From positions 687,501 to 751,500 of the forward strand of contig NZ_CP020028.1 of assembly GCF_002240415.1 (NCBI RefSeq): 64,000 bases of DNA. The letters run 5' to 3'. This document shows positions 37,401 through 49,348 of this stretch, one piece after another. The stretch comes from Paenibacillus kribbensis (GTDB lineage: Bacteria; Bacillota; Bacilli; Paenibacillales; Paenibacillaceae). Within the stretch, counting starts at the first letter, position 1. Every line of letters begins with the position of its first letter. The translations under genes and the position numbers were made by a program. The notes under the pieces were generated by a model, which did not search any database, was not told where the DNA came from, and saw only the letters and a list, made by a program, of their open reading frames with translations.

Positions 37401-37925
37401 GTGAAGTATTTCCTTTGTCAGCAGGATGATCGGATGTTGTATGCTGCTGTTCCCGTATGGGATGAAGAAGCAAATGCAGAGATGATGGACCTAAATGACT
37501 GGACGAATTGGCCCCCATCTTATGCTGCACAGTTTAAGGTTAATGGTCACGATTATACAGTTTACCCTGATATTCTAATGGGTTCAAGGATGATGGTATC
37601 TGATGCTGTGTATGAATTGTTACAGGTCTATGTGCCGAGCTTGTTCAGCCGTATGGCTTTGCTTCGGGATATGGAACGTTCGCAGCAAAAGTTGTATTGG
37701 ATGATTCAACCCCCTTTAGTGGATTGTTTGGGTGAGCAAAGCCAATTTCGTCCCGGAGGAACATTGATGAAGCTGGTCATAGATCGAAAACGTACCGAGG
37801 GGAAATCCCTATTGCAAGTCCAAGGGTTGCGTGAAACCTGCATGTTGGTCAATCTGGCATTGGCGGAAAGTCTGTTGCGGAGAGGGACAAGTGGCATCAC
37901 CTTTCAGGAAGTCGCCATGCAGTAA
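37401..37925 (+). CDS. Immunity- or adaptor-like protein in spike cluster
   Basis: This 174-residue soluble protein has acidic and aromatic composition and no membrane segment. It opens MKYFLCQQDD, and the central part (VSDAVYELLQVYVPSLFSR) resembles small proteins (Imm43/DUF1629-like) found beside polymorphic toxins. It could be an immunity protein or an effector adaptor. The GTG start has AAAGGGATG upstream. It lies 48 bases after the pentapeptide gene and 22 before the next, so it is probably co-transcribed. Confidence 0.55.
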   Translation: MKYFLCQQDDRMLYAAVPVWDEEANAEMMDLNDWTNWPPSYAAQFKVNGHDYTVYPDILMGSRMMVSDAVYELLQVYVPSLFSRMALLRDMERSQQKLYWMIQPPLVDCLGEQSQFRPGGTLMKLVIDRKRTEGKSLLQVQGLRETCMLVNLALAESLLRRGTSGITFQEVAMQ

Positions 37926-37947
37926 TAAAGATGGGAGTGGATGATGT

Positions 37948-38607
37948 ATGGAACATCTGGATAAGAAAATTGTTTCGTTGCTACACACAGTAACAGCAGA
38001 AAATACCGAAAATGATCAATCTTTAATTCAGGATGAAGGAGTGAATCACGCTCACGGGAAGGAACCGTTTGGACAGCTCTTACAAACATTTATGCAACTC
38101 GGTGGGGAAAGATTTATTTTTGCTCAGCGACATTTGCTGGATGAACGCATCAGTATAACAATGCCAAAGAGCTTTCGGGATATGCCCATGCACGAGCAAC
38201 GATTAAAATATCCCTCTCATCATCGTCCGGATTTTATTTTTACCAATGACACAGGCACGATTAACTTAACCTTCAAGCATACCGAGAGTCCATTACAAAC
38301 CGAAGAGTTGGAAAACTTTACGGATGAGATGGCTCAGGTGGTAAAACAAACCCAGAAGTTGACTGAATGGTTTGGCCATGAAGTGCTGGAGAACGAAGAG
38401 TGTCAGATTGGATACTGTGAATTTATGACACCAGTATGGAATGCGCGTGTGTATAATTTATCCTTTTTTACGGTGCTGGAAGGACGTGCGCTCATGTGTA
38501 CTTTTAACTGTACGGATGAAGAGATGGCGACCTGGCAGCCAATAGCCCGCAGTATGCTGCTAACGTTGAAAATCGAGTCTGAGCGAAAGGAAAATCAACC
38601 CTTATGA
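37948..38607 (+). CDS. DcrB-like (DUF1795) adaptor/chaperone
   Basis: This 219-residue protein has an ERISITMPKSFRDMP opening to its core and ends AMATWQPIARSMLLTLKI-like. That is the pattern of DUF1795/DcrB-related proteins, which serve as effector-VgrG adaptors (Eag-type) in contractile secretion clusters. The stop overlaps the following VgrG-like gene (ATGA), so the product is made stoichiometrically with the spike. The family assignment is from motif likeness only. Confidence 0.6.
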   Translation: MEHLDKKIVSLLHTVTAENTENDQSLIQDEGVNHAHGKEPFGQLLQTFMQLGGERFIFAQRHLLDERISITMPKSFRDMPMHEQRLKYPSHHRPDFIFTNDTGTINLTFKHTESPLQTEELENFTDEMAQVVKQTQKLTEWFGHEVLENEECQIGYCEFMTPVWNARVYNLSFFTVLEGRALMCTFNCTDEEMATWQPIARSMLLTLKIESERKENQPL

Positions 38608-40028
38608 CATTAACCCATATTACATATGATCGGCTGCAAATTACACCATTTGAAGTGGTTAGCATTCAGGAACTGCATATGACCAAGCGACTGAATGAGC
38701 ACACCCGGCTCTCTTTTACCGCTATTTTGCCTGAAGAACTACAGGACAGTTATGTCCAGTTGATCGAAGCCGATTCACCGGTTTGTGTATCACAACTAGA
38801 TGAGGCAGGCACTCCAACACCGCTATTTAACGGAACGGTGCTCCATATGGAAGTCAAAGTGGTCAGAGATGTGTATTACCTGGAGGTCGAGGCAATATCA
38901 CACACGTATAAACTGGATATTCGTAAAAAGAACAGGTCCTTTCAAGATAAAAATATGAAGGTTGAGGAATTGCTGCGAGCTGTAGGTGCAGATTATCCCG
39001 GTTTTGATATCATTGATTCGGCTACAGGGGGAGCGACTTTAGGCCGTATAGCAGTCCAATATCGTGAAACCGATTGGGAGTTCCTCAAGCGGATCGCTTC
39101 GCGTTACCATACTTCACTCACGCCTGCGTCGGTATTTGATGTGCCGAAGTGCTATTTTGGAGTCGAGGAAACCCAGTCTGGACTGGACTTAACCAATTAT
39201 CATTATACCGTCAGCAAGCGAGTTGGAGATTATCGTTATTTTAACGGCAATGATACAGCACATGTAAACGAGCATGATTTTATTGATTACCGGGTTGAGG
39301 CGGAGCAGGTATTGGAGCTCGGCAGCACCGTTACCTTTAAGGGTAAAAATCTGTATGTGTACAAGGTAGACACTCATATGCAAAAAGGAATGATGCAGCA
39401 CGTGTATACCCTGACTTCCCACAAGGGATTGAGACACCAAGAGGTGTTTAACGAGCAGCTTATCGGTCTGTCTTTACCTGGTAAAGTCATTCAGGTAGAG
39501 CGAGATCGTATCAAACTACATTTACATATCGATGCTGCGCAGGACCCTACAAAGGCCCACTGGTTTACCTATGTTTCTCCTTATACTGCAGAAGGACATA
39601 GCGGATGGTACGTAATGCCTGAGCTCGGGGATACCGTTCTGCTCTATTTCCCTGTCCATCGAGAAGAAGAGGGCATGGCAAGTACATCTTTGCGCGAAAA
39701 GAATCGGAGTGCGGGGCAACACGCTCTTGCACATCCTGACATCAAATTGTTTCGTACCCTGCACGGCAAGGAAATCAAATTAACCCCTGATGAAATTGTC
39801 ATCACCAGTAAAGAGGGGACGATGTATATCCAGTTAAATGAGAAAAATGGAATTCACATTGTAAGCGATAAACAGATTCAATTTTCAGCAGGAGGGAATA
39901 TCTCCCTTCATTCCGGCAGTAAAGTGAAAATCACGGCCGGGGATGAAATTCAAATGACGAGCAAAGGCAGTACCGTATCGTTGGGTGGAATAACCAATGT
40001 TTTGGGTAGCGAAGTGAAAACAAACTAA
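38604..40028 (+). CDS. VgrG-like spike/baseplate protein (phage late control D type)
   Basis: This 474-residue protein has a gp27-like N-terminal half (ELHMTKRLNEHTRLSFTAIL; YRETDWEFLKRIASRYHTSL). An OB-fold follows (LPGKVIQVERDRIKLHLHI, YTAEGHSGWYVMPELGDTVL). The short beta-repeat C-terminus (IQFSAGGNISLHSGSKVKIT) is typical of spike needles. It has no effector extension. It should form the trimeric tip on an injection tube. No sheath, tube or ATPase gene is in the window, so the rest of the machine must be elsewhere. Confidence 0.8.
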   Translation: MTLTHITYDRLQITPFEVVSIQELHMTKRLNEHTRLSFTAILPEELQDSYVQLIEADSPVCVSQLDEAGTPTPLFNGTVLHMEVKVVRDVYYLEVEAISHTYKLDIRKKNRSFQDKNMKVEELLRAVGADYPGFDIIDSATGGATLGRIAVQYRETDWEFLKRIASRYHTSLTPASVFDVPKCYFGVEETQSGLDLTNYHYTVSKRVGDYRYFNGNDTAHVNEHDFIDYRVEAEQVLELGSTVTFKGKNLYVYKVDTHMQKGMMQHVYTLTSHKGLRHQEVFNEQLIGLSLPGKVIQVERDRIKLHLHIDAAQDPTKAHWFTYVSPYTAEGHSGWYVMPELGDTVLLYFPVHREEEGMASTSLREKNRSAGQHALAHPDIKLFRTLHGKEIKLTPDEIVITSKEGTMYIQLNEKNGIHIVSDKQIQFSAGGNISLHSGSKVKITAGDEIQMTSKGSTVSLGGITNVLGSEVKTN

Positions 40029-40057
40029 GAAAGGACATGGGGAAGGGGAAGAGAAGA

Positions 40058-40492
40058 ATGGCAAAAAAATCTCATTCGGAAGAGGAAACTATTCAGGCTG
40101 GACGGGGAAGCAAGCAGGGCTACGTAGTTGCCGGGGCCATCTTGAGCTGCAGCTTTGGTACGCAGCCGACACGGCTCAAACGACCGTTCAGTCACGGCGT
40201 ATATGTGAAGGAGAAAGCCCAAATGAATGTTGGAGATTACTTGCCCGGCACCAATATCAGCAATTTTGGCCGTTGCTCCTGCCCAGCCAATCCAGCGGTC
40301 AAAAGCAGTGACATGGTCGATATTTATGGGGTCAAAAAAGCGAACTGTGTTCCGGTGATCACCGGACCCTGGATCGGGGGCAAAAGCGATGTGCTTGTGG
40401 AAGGAGAACCGGCCTTGCTGGACCAGTGCTCGAATGCGTGCCTATACGGGGGAATGATTCGGATTACAGACGATGGCCAGACGCTGGAGTAG
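40058..40492 (+). CDS. PAAR-like DUF4280 protein
   Basis: This about 144-residue protein has the DUF4280 pattern. GYVVAGAILSCSFGTQPTRL is followed by NISNFGRCSCPANPAV and TGPWIGGKSDVLVEGEPALL, with several conserved Cys. DUF4280 proteins are PAAR-like tips that cap the VgrG spike. The ATG at 40058 lies behind GGGGAAGAGAAG; an ATG at 40037 is possible. It sits between two spike genes, consistent with sharpening one of them. Confidence 0.8.
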   Translation: MAKKSHSEEETIQAGRGSKQGYVVAGAILSCSFGTQPTRLKRPFSHGVYVKEKAQMNVGDYLPGTNISNFGRCSCPANPAVKSSDMVDIYGVKKANCVPVITGPWIGGKSDVLVEGEPALLDQCSNACLYGGMIRITDDGQTLE

Positions 40493-40503
40493 GGAGGCAC
40501 AAG

Positions 40504-43500
40504 TTGAATCATACACAAACAATGTTAACGTATACGGAGTTGGAATGTATAGGTCCATATCCTCTTCAGACGATCCATGAACTGCGTATTGAACGGAAAC
40601 TGAACGATCATGCCCGGTTAAAGATCAGTGGATGGATAGATGAAGAGCAGAGAGATCATTACATAGAACAGGATCAGGATAACGAGCTTGTCATCATCCG
40701 AACCAAAACAGACAATGGCCAACCTGAACGGATTTTGTTCCATGGTTTATTGGTTCGTGCAGAAACACGAATGGTGCGTGGTATCTATTATGTGGAGCTT
40801 GAAGCGGTATCTCATACGATTCAGTTAGATATTACACCTGTGACCCGTTCTTATCAGCATTCCTTAATGCCCTATGAAAAGTTGATCAAGCAAATCATTC
40901 AGAAGTACAGTCAGGCCGATGTTATCGATAACGCAACAAACGGTGCTACCTTGCATGCATTTACTTTACAGTATCAGGAGACGGATTGGGCTTTTCTCAA
41001 ACGGATCGCTTCCCGATTTGGAGCTGTGCTGATTCCGGAAATTTCATTAAACGGACCCAAGTTCTGGTTGGGTATGCCAGAGGGGCAGTACGTTGAGATG
41101 AAGCATCCGGTTTACCGTACCCGGCGCAGTTTTGATCTCAACAGCAAAACGGAATTCAGCTACTTGCTGCAGAGTGAAACGCTTGCCCGGCCCGGGGATC
41201 TGACGGATTGGAATGGCGAACAATGGATGGTAGCGGAAGTCACTTCTGAATTGCAAAAAGGAGTGCTGCTACACGAGTATGAACTGATTCACGAACAGGG
41301 AATTCATCAAACAGAGATTTTGTGCTCGAACCTCACCGGAGCCTCACTGGAAGGGCATGTATTAGAGGTCCAGTCAGGCCGAATACGTGTTCATCTTACA
41401 GTGGATGAAAAGCAGGATCGGGAAACGGCATGTTGGTTTCCATATGCCAGCAGTTATACAGCCGAAGGGAATAGCGGTTGGTACGTCATGCCGGAACGAG
41501 GAGATAGGGTATCCGTCCGGTTCCCTACAGAGCAGGAGGCGGATGGATATGCGGCAAGCTCCATACGACAAGGGAGAAACTCGCCAAAGCTCGCTGACCC
41601 AGCCACCAAGTATTGGGGGACACCTCATGACAAGGACATCAAGCTAAGTGCCAGTGAGTTGAAGATGACGGCCAAGTCGGAGCAGGTTTACATTCAATTG
41701 AATGCATCGGGTGTTCAGGTCGTCAGTGAGCATGAATTGTCATTGTCGGCGGGCAATACACTTTCATTGCATGCAGATGGGGAACTGAATATTCAAGCTG
41801 CCGAGGCCATCTATTTCAAAGCGGGCAGTAGCAGCTTGGTGTTGGACGGTGAAACGGATATCCGGTCCGCTAAAGTCCAACTGGAGGGTACGGTTAAAAA
41901 ACCGGTTTTTGTAGCTGAACTGGCACCAGTCTGGGAGCCGCCATTAATGTCTGTAAAAGCCTATGCGGAGGCGCAGGCGGCGAAAAGTGCAGCAAATAGC
42001 AGTACAGGAGGAAACTCCAATTCAAGCGTTACATCGAAAGATGGGGGAGCCGTTAAGTCAGCCGTAAACACTCCGAATTCACCGAAGGCTAGTCTACTCG
42101 ATGGCGTATTAGGATTAGCCCAGAAAGTATGTGATGTGGCTGGGTCTATTCCTGTCTTGGGAGCCATTCCAAAAGCAGCAAGTCAAAAAATAGCTTCGAT
42201 TCGTTCCGAGGTCGCTTCCTCCGGACCGTCATCCATAGTTAAATATGCGGCAGCCGGTTTGTCCATGATTGCTAGTGTACCTTCCCATGGTTGGGGAGTG
42301 GTGTTGGGGAAGACTGCCAACGTTGCTGCCCAAACCTTACATGCGCATGCGGAGGAACAGAAGGCGCGTGAACAACATGCGATGATGGATTTCTTGGGCA
42401 AGGTGTGGACGAGTGCCAGAGGATATGGAGGAGTACAATCCATATCGGATTTCATCAACTATGTAAAAGGAGTCAATCAGGCTTCCGTCCAAGCCTATAG
42501 TGATATTCCTTCTGATATACGGGAACGCTGGTATCAAAGAAATGTGGATCAACAGTTTGAGGATGCGCTGGATGCTTATTATAATGATCAGGCCCCCTTC
42601 TCAGATATAGTCGCATTAATGGAACATCAGCGGCAGACAGGCAATCATTTTCGATATAGCGACAGAGCTTTGATGAGTCCCAACTATCGGGATGATATGA
42701 AAGGGTATACGACGGAACAGAAGAAATATCTAATTGATTTTCTGAATTCGATTGACGAATATAGAAAAGAGTATGGGCACTATCCGTATAGGGAAAGTCC
42801 TTTTATGAAAGACCTGGATGAGACTGAGCGGATTGTGTTCAATGAAATCAAAAACTCCTCTCATGAATATCTAGAGGCAACATGGGAGCGAATACGTAAC
42901 TTTCCTAATCTAGATATTCGTCAAATGGTAGCCGATAACTTTAAAGGAAAACAAGACGTAGCAGATAAAATTGTTAAAGTCATAACGCAACCAGAGGCTG
43001 TTTATGAAAAAGTAAAAAATAGCTCCAAACAAGAAAATGCCCATCTGTTAGTAGAAGCAGCATTTGCGTTTGTAGTTGGAAGGAAAGGAAAGAAAGGAAA
43101 GGAAGGAAAGAAACATTCCAAAGATGACGGTGCTTCATCAGGAGGATCGCATAAGAAGGATGATCATCTCTCTGAGGGGCCAGAATCTATACCACCTGAG
43201 AAATTATTAGGAATTGAACATGCAAATATACTAAATCCAAGAGATTCTTTAAATCAAAAAATTCCAGTAAGAGGCGGTATATCAGGAAAAACAGAAAGTC
43301 GTCATTTAACTAAACATGAGAGAAATTTAGCTAATCAAATTCTTGATGATATTTCAGCGCAAGCTCGGGGTGACAAAAGCGCTAAAGCGCGTTTAGAGGC
43401 ATTAAACGATCATGTTCTTGATAATAGGCGTAATGGGCAGAATTTCGCAGGGTGGAATTCTGTATATATACGAGATGAACATGGAAACAATGGTGTAATG

Positions 43501-43560
43501 CGAATTATTTATAAGCAAACTCCTAAAGGGATTGAGTGGCATGTAGTACAATGGCACTAG
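40504..43560 (+). CDS. VgrG-like spike with C-terminal toxin domain
   Basis: This 1018-residue evolved spike has, at residues 1-470, a paralogue of the preceding VgrG-like protein (HELRIERKLNDHARLKISGW; YQETDWAFLKRIASRFGAVL; YTAEGNSGWYVMPERGDRVS). A Ser/Asn/Ala-rich linker and hydrophobic helices follow (550-640), then a helical segment and a Lys/Gly-rich hinge (about 860-900). The tail of about 115 residues contains GGISGKTESRHLTKHERNLA and ends with a beta-rich RIIYKQTPKGIEWHVVQWH, faintly RelE/BECR-like. The TTG start follows GGGAGG. I infer a toxic tail that is neutralised by the next gene. Confidence 0.75.
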   Translation: MNHTQTMLTYTELECIGPYPLQTIHELRIERKLNDHARLKISGWIDEEQRDHYIEQDQDNELVIIRTKTDNGQPERILFHGLLVRAETRMVRGIYYVELEAVSHTIQLDITPVTRSYQHSLMPYEKLIKQIIQKYSQADVIDNATNGATLHAFTLQYQETDWAFLKRIASRFGAVLIPEISLNGPKFWLGMPEGQYVEMKHPVYRTRRSFDLNSKTEFSYLLQSETLARPGDLTDWNGEQWMVAEVTSELQKGVLLHEYELIHEQGIHQTEILCSNLTGASLEGHVLEVQSGRIRVHLTVDEKQDRETACWFPYASSYTAEGNSGWYVMPERGDRVSVRFPTEQEADGYAASSIRQGRNSPKLADPATKYWGTPHDKDIKLSASELKMTAKSEQVYIQLNASGVQVVSEHELSLSAGNTLSLHADGELNIQAAEAIYFKAGSSSLVLDGETDIRSAKVQLEGTVKKPVFVAELAPVWEPPLMSVKAYAEAQAAKSAANSSTGGNSNSSVTSKDGGAVKSAVNTPNSPKASLLDGVLGLAQKVCDVAGSIPVLGAIPKAASQKIASIRSEVASSGPSSIVKYAAAGLSMIASVPSHGWGVVLGKTANVAAQTLHAHAEEQKAREQHAMMDFLGKVWTSARGYGGVQSISDFINYVKGVNQASVQAYSDIPSDIRERWYQRNVDQQFEDALDAYYNDQAPFSDIVALMEHQRQTGNHFRYSDRALMSPNYRDDMKGYTTEQKKYLIDFLNSIDEYRKEYGHYPYRESPFMKDLDETERIVFNEIKNSSHEYLEATWERIRNFPNLDIRQMVADNFKGKQDVADKIVKVITQPEAVYEKVKNSSKQENAHLLVEAAFAFVVGRKGKKGKEGKKHSKDDGASSGGSHKKDDHLSEGPESIPPEKLLGIEHANILNPRDSLNQKIPVRGGISGKTESRHLTKHERNLANQILDDISAQARGDKSAKARLEALNDHVLDNRRNGQNFAGWNSVYIRDEHGNNGVMRIIYKQTPKGIEWHVVQWH

Positions 43561-43660
43561 GCTTTCTATGGTAGAATTGCTTTTATTGCCATTAATCTGA
43601 TATAAAGTCGTGTAAAAAGTTAAATTAAGTAACACTAACAATAGAAAGGGAGAAAGTCTA

Positions 43661-44497
43661 GTGGACGAGAAAGTTAAATATATTAATGAGCTATTCAAAT
43701 ATCTAACACAAAATAATGATACAAAAGAATATCAAACGTTTTTTGCTCTACTAGAAAAAGTAAAATATAATCCTAGCTTGCTAGAATATTACGGAGAAGA
43801 ATTTGTTGAACATTTGATAGACCTTCTCCCGCGTATAGAAGATAAGTATGATCAAGCTTCAGTAATAGAAACAATCATTGAATGTTTAGACATTTACACA
43901 TGTAGTGAAAACTACCTCAAGGAAATCTTTGATAAATATATGTTATGTGTAGCTGAAAAAGCTGTTAATGTGAAAGGAATGTCAGCTTGTTTAATAGGGT
44001 TTATACAAGCGGGAATTAGTGAAAAAGAAATAATTAAGAAGTTGGAAGAGAATTTAGAGAAAGAACACTTAATAAACGTACTCTCAAGAATGTACATCAA
44101 TTTTCTTGCTAATTCTGTAGAAGCCAAATCTTACTTGATGAAGGAAGTACAAGAGGCTTATTATTTAATCCAGCGTTCTGGAATTATCGCTCAATTTTTA
44201 TTATTAGTGCATCCACACGTTCGGAAATATGCGGGAATAAGTCAGATCACGTTCTTATACGATTCATACAGAGGTGTGTATGAGGATTGCTGGCCAAGAG
44301 GGTTACTTCCCAATATGAAAGACACGCTTATTAAGTCAAAGGTGCTGTCATCAAAGGAAGTAAGTATTTTAGAAGAGTTGGATAGGTTAATCAATAAGCA
44401 AGAAAAAGAATTAGATTCGATGGAAGTTAGAAAATTGTATGAAGATTTTTTCGCAGGTAAAGATCCACTTGAGGTAATCTTTACTTTGCCAGTGTAG
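43661..44497 (+). CDS. Probable immunity protein for the spike toxin
   Basis: This 278-residue protein is cytosolic and almost entirely helical. It has a HEAT-like pattern of paired helices and many Leu/Ile/Lys. It lies 100 bases after the toxin-tailed spike on the same strand and is more AT-rich than the spike genes. That is the usual look of a toxin-immunity tail module exchanged by recombination. AAAGGGAG precedes the GTG. I do not recognise a named family, and the role is inferred from position. Confidence 0.55.
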   Translation: MDEKVKYINELFKYLTQNNDTKEYQTFFALLEKVKYNPSLLEYYGEEFVEHLIDLLPRIEDKYDQASVIETIIECLDIYTCSENYLKEIFDKYMLCVAEKAVNVKGMSACLIGFIQAGISEKEIIKKLEENLEKEHLINVLSRMYINFLANSVEAKSYLMKEVQEAYYLIQRSGIIAQFLLLVHPHVRKYAGISQITFLYDSYRGVYEDCWPRGLLPNMKDTLIKSKVLSSKEVSILEELDRLINKQEKELDSMEVRKLYEDFFAGKDPLEVIFTLPV

Positions 44498-45337
44498 AAA
44501 ATTATGTAAGATGATTCTACCTAACCACTTGATGATATGTTCCTTGGATTAAGCGGGCGGTAGATAACGAAGCCAAGCAAATTCGATTATTCTTCCCCCT
44601 GCTAAGATTGAATTGATATGTTATTCCGATGTGACATATTCAAGATTAAATAATCGCCCTATGCTTCTGTGTGTGATTCCTACCTATAGAGTATCTACAT
44701 ATAAGAGGAAATATCTCGAAAGGAGAAGTCGTTTATATTATCCTGTAAAAGACTGCATTCAAAAGTTTGGGCTAACACATCGGGCGTTTGTCGTTCTGTA
44801 TGATATCTCTTGAGAGGTTTCGTAGTTGCTTGTTTATTGCTACACTGATTCCATCCCCCGCTTCGGCTACGATGAACAGGAAGCTATGATGGAAGTGGAG
44901 AGCAGCAAGAACCTACCGCGGCAGCGGTAGGCAGGGCGAATCAATGAAGCATCTCCTTTAGATACGACATAGTCCTTATACGGCGGGAGAATGTGCTTGA
45001 ACATGGCTCTGACAATATGGACGAGCTTGTCGCAATCTTTGTCAAGCATATCAAAAACCAGTCGGCAATCTTCTACAACAAATTTATGAAGAAGATTTAA
45101 TAAGGCAAATATACGATATTCAAAATAAATCAAAAAAACTTGTTTTGTATGCAGAAATGACACTCTTTTTCTTTATCCTGATATAAAATATTCTTCTCCT
45201 CACAACTTAATAAGGGAGAGCATTACTTTAAATTGGGTAAGACAGTTTGTACTAATTGTGGGTTTAAACTTTATAATGATGTAAGCGAACCAGCGGATTA
45301 TGGAATAAACTAAGCGGAAGATCGCATTTGGGAGTCG
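44498..45337. other. Remnant-rich stretch before right end R2
   Basis: No intact gene is present. Readable pieces are a TetR-like C-terminal fragment (44966-45100) and a 30-codon zinc-ribbon-like fragment (CTNCGFKLYNDVSEP, around 45240-45312). A frame at 44613-44813 lacks convincing support. The pattern suggests repeated deletion next to the transposon end. Confidence 0.5.
44966..45100 (+). pseudogene. TetR-family regulator C-terminal fragment
   Basis: The 44-codon frame reads DIVLIRRENVLEHGSDNMDE, then LVAIFVKHIKNQSAIFYNKF and a stop. This helix pattern is typical of the ligand-binding C-terminus of TetR-type regulators. It has no N-terminal HTH and an in-frame stop close upstream, so it is a broken remnant. 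Confidence 0.35.
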
Positions 45338-45464
45338 GTTTCCAACTTTTTTTGTATGGAAATTTTAGGCGGTTCCAAACTTTTTATTTTTCGTGTTTAT
45401 CACGTGCCGCGGCAAACCCAATAAAACCAACAAAATTGGTTCCGTACTTTTTTATCACCCGACA
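45338..45464. repeat. Outer right transposon end R2
   Basis: It contains the same three inward TnsB-type sites as R1 (TTTCCAACTTTTT, GGTTCCAAACTTTTT, GGTTCCGTACTTTTT) and ends ATCACCCGACA at 45464. TTAAA follows directly, the same five bases as before the left end. The middle differs from R1 at roughly a dozen positions, so it is not a recent copy. Confidence 0.9.
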
Positions 45465-45469
45465 TTAAA
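45465..45469. repeat. Right target-site duplication TTAAA
   Basis: It matches 15387-15391 and supports 15392-45464 as the unit that last inserted. Confidence 0.8.
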
Positions 45470-45486
45470 ATGTATCTTAACTCAGG

Positions 45487-45526
45487 ACAGTCCCGATGAA
45501 AATTTTCCTACATCGGGACTGTTTGT
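45487..45526 (+). terminator. Terminator hairpin of a decayed left end
   Basis: ACAGTCCCGATG/CATCGGGACTGT form a perfect 12-bp stem with a T-rich tail. It has the same core, CCCGAT...ATCGGG, as the hairpin in the main left end and precedes a broken xre gene, as there. Confidence 0.8.
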
Positions 45527-45552
45527 ATTTTTATAGATAAGTAGGTGGAACA

Positions 45553-45770
45553 ATGAAGACTACTATAGGGGAAAAGATAAAAAGTATTCGAAAAATAAAC
45601 AAGCTTAGTCAGTAATGAATTTTCATCAATTATTGGTGTTTCTCAAGGTAATCAGTGAAAAGTACGGTACGTTTAGTGAAGGAGATATATTCCTGGTTCA
45701 ATTTATTTTGAATAAAAAGGGGCTAATTCCAATTTTAAGTATCACCGAACTTGCTAACCATCCTTGATTA
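45553..45770 (+). pseudogene. xre remnant of an older left end
   Basis: With AGGTGG upstream, the frame reads MKTTIGEKIKSIRKINKLSQ and then stops. In a shifted frame it continues SSIIGVSQGN, matching the Xre protein at 15547 (IIGISQGTLSELE). It later reads toward a short helical C-terminus. It marks a second, older Tn7-like left end directly behind R2. Confidence 0.65.
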
Positions 45771-45788
45771 CTGCCGGCTGAGAAAAAA

Positions 45789-45819
45789 TGTTGACGCTTT
45801 CAAAAATCTGATTTATAAT
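45789..45819 (+). promoter_or_regulatory. bgl operon promoter with overlapping cre site
   Basis: TTGACG (45791-45796), a 17-base spacer and TATAAT (45814-45819) form a near-ideal SigA promoter. On the minus strand, 45789-45803 reads TTGAAAGCGTCAACA, matching the CcpA cre consensus at 14 of 15 positions and overlapping the -35. Glucose repression by CcpA is therefore likely. Confidence 0.8.
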
Positions 45820-45845
45820 TCAATCAATCGAATATACCTATTAGA

Positions 45846-45914
45846 CATGTGACTGGTAATGCAGGCAGGATCTAAAATGACAAATATTATATTTGTCGTT
45901 TTAGGTCCTTTTTT
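45846..45914 (+). promoter_or_regulatory. RAT antiterminator site and overlapping terminator
   Basis: GTGACTGGTAATGCAGGCAG (45849-45868) matches the ribonucleic antiterminator target bound by LicT/BglG proteins. It overlaps the 5' arm of a long terminator (GGATCTAAAA...TTTTAGGTCC, 45868-45908) followed by six T. When LicT is active it should stabilise the RAT and let transcription enter bglP. Confidence 0.85.
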
Positions 45915-45970
45915 ATTTGCATAAAAAGCCTGCTTCCTTTCGCAAAATTACAAAAGGAAGGAGCATGGAC

Positions 45971-49316
<3,346 letters not shown>

Positions 49317-49348
49317 TTCCCCATCTTTCGATTAGGGAGGTAACCCGT

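Larger units (their letters stand above)
15392..45464. mobile_element. Composite Tn7-like transposon in attTn7 downstream of glmS
   Basis: The element is 30,073 bp long. Its left end, TGTCTGGTGATAAAAAAGT, and the reverse complement of its right end, TGTCGGGTGATAAAAAAGT, are near-identical inverted ends of the TGT...ACA type, and both are flanked by TTAAA. It carries tnsABC and two tniQ genes, one defence cargo, an internal right end (35512), a foreign left-end remnant, and a second cargo with VgrG-like spike genes. The element is clearly more AT-rich than the glm genes before it and the bgl operon after it. An alternative reading is two adjacent elements, 15392-35512 and the remainder. Confidence 0.85.

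Noticed and set aside
43080..43120. Low-complexity AAGGAAAGG repeat as a variable DNA repeat
   Set aside because: It encodes a Lys/Gly-rich hinge inside the spike-toxin gene and is imperfect, so it is better explained as a protein linker.
44613..44813. 66-residue ORF after the immunity gene
   Set aside because: It has no Shine-Dalgarno and no motif, and lies in a region of evident gene debris.
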